From contig JAAVHM010000067.1 of assembly GCA_014799675.1 (NCBI GenBank), positions 1-10,902 on the forward strand: a DNA stretch of 10,902 bases. Direction: 5' to 3'. Every line of letters begins with the position of its first letter. Positions within the stretch are counted from its first letter, which is position 1. Position numbers and translations under genes: made by a program. Shown in pieces: positions 1 through 4,792 of this stretch. Under the pieces are notes generated by a model. It saw nothing but the letters and a program-made list of their open reading frames with translations. It had not been told where the DNA came from and did not search any database. This DNA comes from Ruminococcus sp. (lineage in GTDB: Bacteria > Bacillota > Clostridia > Oscillospirales > Ruminococcaceae).

Positions 1-1143
1 CCAGTATTTTTTCCACTCGTCGGAATTTTTGCCCACAGATTCAAGATAAGCCTGCGTAAAGGAAATAGGCGCCCAGAGAGATTCGGGCCAAACCCATATG
101 GTAAGGGGGTCTTCGTCCTCAAGGACGGGAGCAGGTACGCCCCACTCAATGTTTCCCGTCAGACGGAAAGGCACAAGGGTCTTGCCCGTGCGGAAACGTA
201 CTCCCGCGGCGGAAAGAACCTCGCAGGACTTCTCTCTGTCCGTAAGGTCGTCAAAAACAATGGTAAAGGAAGTCTTTTTCGGCTCTTCCACAAGCTCGTG
301 CTTTTCGAGACTGCCTTTGAGTTCCTCGTATTTTTCGCGGAAATCGTTCATAATGTATATTACGGGCGGCTCTAAAAATTCGCTTATAGTCTTGTGTACA
401 ACCTGCCGAACGTTCTCACGCTGTCTTAAATCGGCGGCATATTCCCGCAGAATGTCATAATGGTCGGTAAGCTTGAAGTACCAGTTTGCGGCGTCCCGCA
501 TAACAGGGGTCTCGCCCGTAAGCGTACTTTTAGGGTCTATCAAATCCTTTGGCATATACTGGTGTCCCAAGTCGCACTCGTCCGCATAGCCCTTTTCCGA
601 CTGGCAGCCCTGTACGGGACATTTTCCCACGACCTGCCTGCCGTTTAAATAAGTACCCGCCTTTTCGTCGTAAAACTGCGCCGACGTGATTTTTTGCAGA
701 TGTCCGTTTTCGTAAAGCTTTCTTATGAACCAATCGGAGACCTTGTTGTGGGTCTCGGCGGTCTTGCCAAGTCCCGAAGCTCCGAAAAGGTTCAGGCTTA
801 TTCCGTAATCTTCAAGAGTTTTCTTCTGCGCCTCATGGTTGCCGCGGACGAAATCCTCTATAGTGCCGCTGCCGCCCTGTTCCTCAATAAGCTTTCTGTA
901 GCTTTCAGCTATAGGAGAACCGTAACAATCCGTACCCGAAACAAAAATAACGTTTTCCGAGCCTATCCTGTCACGGAGGAAACGTGCGTAAACGTCCGCA
1001 AAAACAAAAACTCCGCCCACATGACCGAAGTGGAGCTGCTTGTTTCCGTATGGCATACCGCCCGTAATCACCGCCCTTTTCGGAAACGAGGGACGGTTGT
1101 CACGGGAGGGCTTTTTGTTGTATTTTTTATCATTGTTTTCCAT
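1..1143 (-). CDS. metG: Divergent methionyl-tRNA synthetase-like class I tRNA ligase (N-terminal 381 residues, partial)
   Basis: This is a class I aminoacyl-tRNA synthetase of the MetG family, expected to charge tRNA with methionine in the cytosol. The reading frame is open from the ATG at 1143 to the window edge, so the C-terminal half, including any KMSKS loop and anticodon-binding domain, is not visible. The Rossmann core shows the HIGH-type signature GMPYGNKQLHFGH at residues 29-41 and VSGTDCYGSPI at 68-78. The zinc-knuckle region (175-194) reads C-x4-C-x9-C-x3-H instead of the usual CxxC...CxxC of E. coli-type MetRS. About 65-70 extra residues (roughly 259-327) sit between the helix after the knuckle and the WGVPAPV strand (334-340). 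The segment that is normally VWLDAPIGY is VWPESLWAPIS here. The start is supported by GGAGG at 1156-1160, though its 12-nt spacing is long. It may be a second MetRS-like paralogue rather than the main enzyme. The family call is firm; the exact activity is not. Confidence 0.83.
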   Translation of the reverse strand, partial: MENNDKKYNKKPSRDNRPSFPKRAVITGGMPYGNKQLHFGHVGGVFVFADVYARFLRDRIGSENVIFVSGTDCYGSPIAESYRKLIEEQGGSGTIEDFVRGNHEAQKKTLEDYGISLNLFGASGLGKTAETHNKVSDWFIRKLYENGHLQKITSAQFYDEKAGTYLNGRQVVGKCPVQGCQSEKGYADECDLGHQYMPKDLIDPKSTLTGETPVMRDAANWYFKLTDHYDILREYAADLRQRENVRQVVHKTISEFLEPPVIYIMNDFREKYEELKGSLEKHELVEEPKKTSFTIVFDDLTDREKSCEVLSAAGVRFRTGKTLVPFRLTGNIEWGVPAPVLEDEDPLTIWVWPESLWAPISFTQAYLESVGKNSDEWKKYW

Positions 1144-1221
1144 AATTTGTATATACCTCCAAAACACAGCAATGCAGCATACAAAATCAGACTGCATTAA
1201 ATGCTATATTTATTGAACGAT

Positions 1222-1296
1222 TTTGTAGGGGCGGATTCCATATCCGCCCGTGCCGCAAATGCTTAAACGGGCGCATACAGGATGCGCCCCTACAAA
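1222..1296. repeat. 75-bp palindromic two-hairpin repeat element
   Basis: A compact element sits in the 166-bp gap between two leftward genes. Its ends are perfect 12-bp inverted repeats, TTTGTAGGGGCG (1222-1233) and CGCCCCTACAAA (1285-1296). Inside are two further perfect hairpins of the same design, each an 8-bp stem with a 5-nt loop: GGGCGGAT/ATCCGCCC (1229-1236 and 1242-1249) and GGGCGCAT/ATGCGCCC (1269-1276 and 1282-1289). It has no coding capacity and is more GC-rich than its flanks. The form resembles REP/MITE-like non-autonomous repeats that are scattered in intergenic DNA. Neither strand has a U-tract after the stems, so it is not a typical intrinsic terminator. That it is dispersed in the genome is an inference from its form. 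Confidence 0.8.
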
Positions 1297-1309
1297 TCAA
1301 GGGAAATAT

Positions 1310-2284
1310 TCAGCTGAGAGTGAGTATCGCAAGGTCGCCGTTGTTGTTCTGTCCTGCATTTTTTGCCGTGTTGATAACGGTACGCATAAGCTTTCCGCCT
1401 GTTGCGCGGACAGCGGAATCAAACGCCGTTATCGCCTTGACGAACTTCTCGTCGTCGACCTCGGGAGTGTAGCAGGTTATCATTACCTTGACAGCGTTGT
1501 ACAGCGCGCCGAAAAATACAAAGTGATCCCAGAAATTGAATTCGGGGTCTGCAAAGGGGAGAGTGAAATTCCAGACATAGCTGATAGCTATATTTTCAAT
1601 GTAGTGGGACTTATCTCCCGCCGCAAAGTCGGAGAACTGCTTTCTCATGCCGATATACTTCTTTATATCCACCATTTTAAGCGTCTCGGGACCAGACACG
1701 CCCAGATTTTTGTACACCGTGTTCAGCACGTCCTTGTACTCCGCGTTTGGCTTTACAAGGGATTTTAACAGCGAAATGCCGTCCGTAAGGGAATATGCGG
1801 GAACGGGACGAACGTCCTTGAAATATTTCAGAACAGGCTCGTAGCTGTTTTGGGGATTGAGAAATTCCTCGATAAACTGCGGGATAAGGTTTGGCTGACC
1901 CTTGTCGATCATGCCCTGAACGCTCTTTACCGCATAGTTAAGAAGCAGGAAACGCTTTTCAAAATTTATGTCTCTGTTCTGAAGCACGCCCATGAAAAGG
2001 GTGCGTATCTGCCAGTAGTACTTGGCGATAGGGTGCGCCTCGGTGACAGCGCTGCTCTGGGCAATAAACTGCTGGCTTTGCTCGTCGTCAAGATTGACCA
2101 TGCTGTAAGCGAGAGGCTCTTTTTTCTCCATAAGCTTTCTTACAACGTCAGCATTGCAGAGCATTGGGGCGTACTCCACAGCGTAAGGCGATACCACAAC
2201 GTCGCAGAATTCATCGGGCGTGAGGGGCTTGAGCTGTTCCGCAAGCTCCTTTACGATAACGGGCGATATAACAGGAAAACCCAT
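1310..2284 (-). CDS. Hypothetical protein, 324 residues, unknown function
   Basis: I do not recognise this protein. It is soluble-looking, with no signal peptide or clear membrane segment. It appears mostly helical, with an N-terminal half rich in Lys, Glu and Asn and an aromatic-rich C-terminal half (the stretch from SHYIENIAISYVW to about VKVMITCYTP). That stretch vaguely recalls the C-terminal part of flagellin lysine-N-methylase-like (FliB) proteins, but the N-terminal cysteine cluster of that family is absent, so I would not name it so. The upstream in-frame ATG at 2296 would give 328 residues, but it has no ribosome site and itself overlaps the good GGAG (2291-2294) that serves the ATG at 2284, so I prefer 2284. 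It has its own extended -10 promoter (2484-2512) and a leader of about 190 nt holding a strong hairpin. The MetRS-like gene lies 166 bp downstream on the same strand and could be co-transcribed through the repeat element. Confidence 0.85.
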   Translation of the reverse strand: MGFPVISPVIVKELAEQLKPLTPDEFCDVVVSPYAVEYAPMLCNADVVRKLMEKKEPLAYSMVNLDDEQSQQFIAQSSAVTEAHPIAKYYWQIRTLFMGVLQNRDINFEKRFLLLNYAVKSVQGMIDKGQPNLIPQFIEEFLNPQNSYEPVLKYFKDVRPVPAYSLTDGISLLKSLVKPNAEYKDVLNTVYKNLGVSGPETLKMVDIKKYIGMRKQFSDFAAGDKSHYIENIAISYVWNFTLPFADPEFNFWDHFVFFGALYNAVKVMITCYTPEVDDEKFVKAITAFDSAVRATGGKLMRTVINTAKNAGQNNNGDLAILTLS

Positions 2285-2290
2285 ATAATA

Positions 2291-2294
2291 CTCC
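2291..2294 (-). promoter_or_regulatory. Ribosome binding site deciding the start of the 324-residue protein
   Basis: On the minus strand GGAG lies 6 nt before the ATG at 2284, an ideal spacing. The alternative ATG at 2296 overlaps this site and is preceded by a pyrimidine-rich stretch with no Shine-Dalgarno match, so the shorter product is favoured. Confidence 0.7.
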
Positions 2295-2356
2295 ATTCTC
2301 GGCGGTACAGGGAAATTTAAAAGTCGGCAATACTAATAATCAATTAAAAAGTGTAT

Positions 2357-2405
2357 AAAAAATCTGTGCAAAAATTTGCATACATGATTTTTGTGCAGAT
2401 TTTTT
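2357..2405. promoter_or_regulatory. Long AT-rich hairpin in the divergent region (possible attenuator or terminator)
   Basis: Arms of 19 nt (2357-2375 and 2387-2405) enclose an 11-nt loop. As plus-strand RNA all 19 positions pair, two of them as adjacent G-U wobbles (at 2367-2368 with 2394-2395). As minus-strand RNA those two become A-C mismatches and the other 17 pair. The outer ends are A6 and T6 on both strands, so each direction ends in a U-run as in a bidirectional intrinsic terminator. On the minus strand it lies inside the leader of the 324-residue gene, between its promoter and its start, a position suited to attenuation. On the plus strand there is no gene upstream to terminate. The role is inferred. 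Confidence 0.6.
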
Positions 2406-2421
2406 ATCCGCGCTTTTATTG

Positions 2422-2435
2422 GTTATCAGGATAAC
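2422..2435. promoter_or_regulatory. Short perfect palindrome, possible operator
   Basis: GTTATC-AG-GATAAC is a perfect 6-bp inverted repeat with a 2-bp centre. It is located about 45 bp into the predicted leftward transcript, between the promoter and the large hairpin. It could be a protein-binding site or a minor RNA stem; short palindromes also arise by chance in AT-rich DNA. Confidence 0.25.
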
Positions 2436-2483
2436 GAACGCCCACAGCTCCGCCGCGGCATGAGGGCAAAAACAATTATTACT

Positions 2484-2512
2484 ATTATACCACATAATTT
2501 TTTAAAATGCAA
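2484..2512 (-). promoter_or_regulatory. Sigma-A type promoter for the leftward 324-residue gene
   Basis: On the minus strand a perfect TATAAT (2489 down to 2484) is preceded by TGG, an extended -10 element. TTGCAT (2512 to 2507) serves as a weak -35 at exactly 17 bp. Transcription should start near 2477, giving a leader of about 190 nt before the ATG at 2284. Confidence 0.7.
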
Positions 2513-2586
2513 TAGAAAAATACTAAAATACCCCAATTACGGCAATTTTGAGTAAATTTGCCCAATATATTTATGAATAAAGTCGG

Positions 2587-2615
2587 TTGAAAATTTTGCC
2601 TGAATATGCTATAAT
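2587..2615 (+). promoter_or_regulatory. Sigma-A type promoter for the polyphosphate:AMP phosphotransferase gene
   Basis: TTGAAA (2587-2592) and a perfect TATAAT (2610-2615) are separated by 17 bp, with TGC before the -10 giving an extended -10. The expected start is near 2622, leaving a leader of about 55 nt with AAAGGA (2660-2665) 10 nt before the ATG at 2676. It lies back to back with the leftward promoter, about 75 bp away. Confidence 0.78.
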
Positions 2616-2675
2616 CAAGGCAGTACTAAACCTGTCACTAATAATCAAAATACATATTGAAAGGAATTTTTTATT

Positions 2676-4166
2676 ATGCTGGAAAACGCTATTGCCAACA
2701 AAAATAAATCCTTTGACTGGAAAGATATGACAAAGGCTCTGGAGAAAAATCTCTCCGCGCTCCAACAGAAGATACGCGACCGCAAGCTCCCCGTGATCAT
2801 TCTTTTGGAGGGCTGGGGCGCTTCGGGCAAGGGTACTCTTATCGCCGACATGATAAAAATGCTTGATCCACGCTTTTTCAAGGTTTACTCCACGCTTCCC
2901 GCTACCGAGGCGGAACGCCGCTATCCCCTTATGAAACGCTTCTGGGAGCGCATACCCGAGTACGGAATGATGTCCGTCCTTGACCGAAGCTGGTATCAGG
3001 AGCTTGCAATTGCAAAAATGGAGGACGGCATTACCGACGAGGAATATTCCCGCAGGATAGGCGTGGTAAACACCTTTGAGCGTCAGCTTTCCGACGACGG
3101 CTACCTTATAATAAAATTTTTCCTGCACATCTCCCAAAAGGAGCAGAAAAAGCGTTTCCTGAAGCTTCGTGAGGACAGCTCGACCAAGTGGCGCGTTACC
3201 GAGCTTGACAAAAAGCGTCACAAGAATTATGCGGAGTACTATAAACAGTTCGACGATATGCTTACAAAAACAAATACCCCCCATTGCCCGTGGCGTATAA
3301 TCGACACCACCGACAGGAGCTTCACCCGCTTCCAGATGTTCAATATTCTGGTAAGTCAGATAACAAACGCCGTAAATACCGAGCCTGCCCCCGCGGTCTT
3401 TCTTGAGGAAACAGCCCACCGTTTCCCCCTTGCGCCCTGCCCCAAGCTTGCGGACGTTAAGCTGGAAAACAAGGTATTGCAGCCCTCAAAATATTACGAT
3501 GAGTTAAAGAAAAACCAAAAGGAGCTTGCTAAGCTTCACGGTAAAATTTACAAGAAAAAAATACCCGTTATACTGCTTTTCGAGGGCTGGGACGCGGCAG
3601 GAAAAGGCGGCGCGATAAAGCGTGTTTCCTACGCTCTCGACCCCCGGGGCTACGAGGCTGTACCTGTCGCCGCGCCCGACAAGAAAGAACTTAACCACCA
3701 TTATCTGTGGCGGTTCTGGAACAACCTGCCGAAAAGCGGTCATATAACCATTTTCGACCGTTCATGGTACGGCAGGGTAATGGTTGAAAGGATAGAGGGC
3801 TTCACCACTCCCGAACGGTGTGCAATGGCTTACAGAGAAATAAACGAGTTCGAGGAGGAGCTTGTGAGCGAGGGCGCAGTCGTTCTGAAATTCTGGATGC
3901 AGATAGACAAGGACGAACAGCTCAAACGCTTCAACGACAGGCTGAACACTCCCGAAAAGCAGTGGAAAATTACCGACGAGGACTGGCGCAACCGTGAGAA
4001 GTGGGACAGCTACGAGTCCGCGATCGACGAAATGCTTATGCGTACCTCCACCGAAGCCGCGCCGTGGCATATCATCGAAGCAAACGACAAGCTTTACGCG
4101 AGAATTAAGGTCATGAACACTGTTATCGACAAGCTTTCGGATACTGTAAAAAATTCCAAGAACTGA
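2676..4166 (+). CDS. pap: Polyphosphate:AMP phosphotransferase (two-domain PPK2, class II type)
   Basis: The protein transfers phosphate from inorganic polyphosphate to a nucleotide, typically AMP to ADP for class II two-domain PPK2 enzymes. It is cytosolic. Two homologous PPK2 domains lie in tandem (about 1-235 and 265-496). The first has a Walker A-like GWGASGKG (46-53) and a Walker B/lid start VLDRSWY (101-107). The second has GWDAAGKG (304-311) and IFDRSWYGR (359-367), followed by ERIEGF. The total of 496 residues fits the fused family (about 475-500). The Asp of the GxDxxGKG signature is present in domain 2 (D306) but is Gly in domain 1 (G48). This fits the known pattern for fused PPK2 proteins, in which the C-terminal domain carries the activity; that the N-domain is inactive here is inferred. 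The start follows a good ribosome site. The stop lies 11 bp before the next promoter, and no separate terminator precedes that promoter, so read-through would end at 4369-4394. Confidence 0.93.
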   Translation: MLENAIANKNKSFDWKDMTKALEKNLSALQQKIRDRKLPVIILLEGWGASGKGTLIADMIKMLDPRFFKVYSTLPATEAERRYPLMKRFWERIPEYGMMSVLDRSWYQELAIAKMEDGITDEEYSRRIGVVNTFERQLSDDGYLIIKFFLHISQKEQKKRFLKLREDSSTKWRVTELDKKRHKNYAEYYKQFDDMLTKTNTPHCPWRIIDTTDRSFTRFQMFNILVSQITNAVNTEPAPAVFLEETAHRFPLAPCPKLADVKLENKVLQPSKYYDELKKNQKELAKLHGKIYKKKIPVILLFEGWDAAGKGGAIKRVSYALDPRGYEAVPVAAPDKKELNHHYLWRFWNNLPKSGHITIFDRSWYGRVMVERIEGFTTPERCAMAYREINEFEEELVSEGAVVLKFWMQIDKDEQLKRFNDRLNTPEKQWKITDEDWRNREKWDSYESAIDEMLMRTSTEAAPWHIIEANDKLYARIKVMNTVIDKLSDTVKNSKN

Positions 4167-4177
4167 TTAAAAAGCTC

Positions 4178-4206
4178 TTGACATTTCAATGCAAATGGGT
4201 TATAAT
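4178..4206 (+). promoter_or_regulatory. Perfect consensus sigma-A promoter of the repeat RNA
   Basis: TTGACA (4178-4183) and TATAAT (4201-4206) both match the consensus at six of six positions and are separated by the ideal 17 bp. It is the strongest promoter in the window by sequence. It begins 11 bp after the stop codon of the PPK2 gene, and the predicted start is near 4213. Confidence 0.92.
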
Positions 4207-4231
4207 AAACTCAATGATGTTTGATTGCTCA

Positions 4232-4352
4232 TCTATCGTGAGTGCTTCGCAGCTTGTAAAATGCGAGATTTTCTATCGTAAGTGCTTCGCAGCTTGTAAA
4301 AATGGCGAACTTTTCTATCGTAAGTGCTTCGCAGCTTGTAAAAATGGCGAAC
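4232..4352 (+). repeat. Three tandem direct repeats of about 37-42 bp
   Basis: Copies 2 (4269-4310) and 3 (4311-4352) are identical 42-bp units, placed head to tail without a gap. Copy 1 (4232-4268) is shorter and diverged: one G-for-A change, one A missing from the A-run, and a changed 3' end (TGCGAGA for TGGCGAAC). The shared core begins TCTATCGTAAGTGCTTCGCA and continues AGCTTGTAAAA. There are no unique spacers, so this is not a CRISPR array. Confidence 0.93.
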
Positions 4353-4368
4353 TGAAAAGCAATCATTT

Positions 4369-4394
4369 ATGGGCAAGGTTTCTTGCCCATTTTT
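4369..4394 (+). terminator. Intrinsic terminator of the repeat RNA
   Basis: A perfect 9-bp stem ATGGGCAAG/CTTGCCCAT (4369-4377 and 4382-4390) with a GTTT loop is followed directly by a T-run (4390-4394) and further T-rich sequence. It also serves as the first terminator after the PPK2 gene. It separates the repeat RNA from the small ORF at 4430, which has no clear promoter of its own. Confidence 0.92.
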
Positions 4395-4429
4395 AATTTG
4401 GAGAAAAATTTAGGAGTTGTTCAATAAAT

Positions 4430-4627
4430 ATGTCTGAGATTGATTATAATGCAGATAGGTTCTGTCCTGTTTATAATAAGATAATTGACTGTGATTTATG
4501 CTATGAGTCACTTATGGCTCTTTCAAGATCCGTCACAATATCTTCCGTTTTGGAACTGCACAGGATAGAAAATATTGAAAACGCACGTATAATTTGCAGT
4601 CAGTGTCCTTACAGCGATTTATCTTAA
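4430..4627 (+). CDS. Small cysteine-pair protein, 65 residues, unknown function
   Basis: I recognise no named family. The protein is short and has no signal peptide or membrane segment. Five cysteines are arranged as C12, C21-x2-C24 near the start and C57-x2-C60 near the end, which could form a small zinc site from the two CxxC pairs. The segment FCPVYNKIIDCDLCYESLMA resembles short cysteine-containing proteins annotated as hypothetical in Clostridia. AGGAG (4412-4416) lies 13 nt before the ATG, rather far. There is no clear promoter between the terminator at 4394 and this start, so expression may depend on read-through of that terminator. A strong terminator follows at 4669-4710. As the first ORF after the repeat RNA it occupies the position of a toxin gene in type III toxin-antitoxin loci, but it is much shorter than known toxins of that type and shows none of their features that I can see. 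Confidence 0.7.
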   Translation: MSEIDYNADRFCPVYNKIIDCDLCYESLMALSRSVTISSVLELHRIENIENARIICSQCPYSDLS

Positions 4628-4668
4628 TCGCCTTGTAATTATTTTGTTTTAATATCTTATACTTGTAA

Positions 4669-4710
4669 AAACAGCGGAGCGTTAAAAAATGCCCCGCTGT
4701 TTCTGTTTTT
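4669..4710 (+). terminator. Intrinsic terminator after the 65-residue protein
   Basis: AAACAGCGG (4669-4677) pairs with CCGCTGTTT (4694-4702). The stem extends inward past one A-C mismatch through GCGU/AUGC pairing (4679-4682 with 4689-4692), and T-rich sequence ending in five Ts (4706-4710) follows. The T-run overlaps the -35 element of the spoIIE promoter. Confidence 0.88.
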
Positions 4711-4741
4711 GACATAAACTGCCGGAAATAACTGGTATAAT
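4709..4741 (+). promoter_or_regulatory. spoIIE promoter with 21-bp spacer and Spo0A-box-like site
   Basis: TTGACA (4709-4714) and TATAAT (4736-4741) are both perfect but lie 21 bp apart, too far for ordinary sigma-A use. This long spacing is the known hallmark of the Spo0A-activated spoIIE and spoIIG promoters of Bacillus subtilis. Overlapping the -35 on the reverse strand is TGTCAAA (4714 to 4708), a six-of-seven match to the Spo0A box TGTCGAA. The -10 also carries an upstream TGG (extended -10). Transcription should begin near 4748, about 45 nt before the spoIIE start. Spo0A control is inferred. Confidence 0.72.
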
Positions 4742-4792
4742 TATCCTGCTATTTAACATTTTGTAAAATTCTTTAGGAAAGCTGGAATAATT

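Larger units (their letters stand above)
4213..4394 (+). ncRNA. Predicted ~180-nt small RNA made of three tandem repeats
   Basis: A transcript from the consensus promoter to the terminator would be about 180 nt and carry three repeat copies but no convincing ORF. TGATTGCT (4222-4229) and AGCAATCA (4358-4365) are perfectly complementary and would close an 8-bp stem around the whole repeat block. Within each repeat two alternative small folds are visible. One is AAGUGC-UUC-GCAGCUU, a 6-bp stem with one bulged G (in copy 1 the first A is G, a possible G-U pair). The other is UUCGC pairing with GCGAA 14 nt later; in copy 1 this becomes UUCGC with GCGAG, keeping the stem through a U-G pair. The only ORF crossing the unit has no ribosome site and runs into the terminator. 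No known RNA family is recognised. The layout matches a type III antitoxin RNA in outline, but the function is open. Confidence 0.68.

Noticed and set aside
1222..1296. Intrinsic terminator for the unknown leftward gene
   Set aside because: Although GC-rich and hairpin-forming, no U-tract follows the stems on the minus strand; the nested palindrome fits a repeat element better.
1250..1768. Rightward ORF over the end of the unknown leftward gene
   Set aside because: It begins inside the palindromic repeat without a ribosome site, and the leftward frame has the promoter, ribosome site and full-length protein-like composition.
2418..2453. 11-codon upstream ORF in the leftward leader (M-P-R-R-S-C-G-R-S-L-S)
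   Set aside because: No ribosome site precedes its ATG, and it carries no run of a single regulatory amino acid, so a leader-peptide role is unsupported.
2571..3419. Long reverse-strand ORF (282 codons) over the PPK2 gene
   Set aside because: It is opposite the strongly conserved PPK2 domain 1, reads through the PPK2 promoter and resembles no family.
4232..4352. CRISPR array
   Set aside because: Only three copies, adjoining head to tail without unique spacers of 30-40 bp, and no cas genes in the window.
4178..4396. Repeat-containing cysteine peptide encoded across the repeats (contains YRKCFAACKNGEL twice)
   Set aside because: The first start codon is the TTG of the -35 element; the ATGs at 4214 and 4217 have no ribosome site and would need leaderless translation. 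Copy 1 is out of step with the 42-nt period, and the end runs through the terminator stem.
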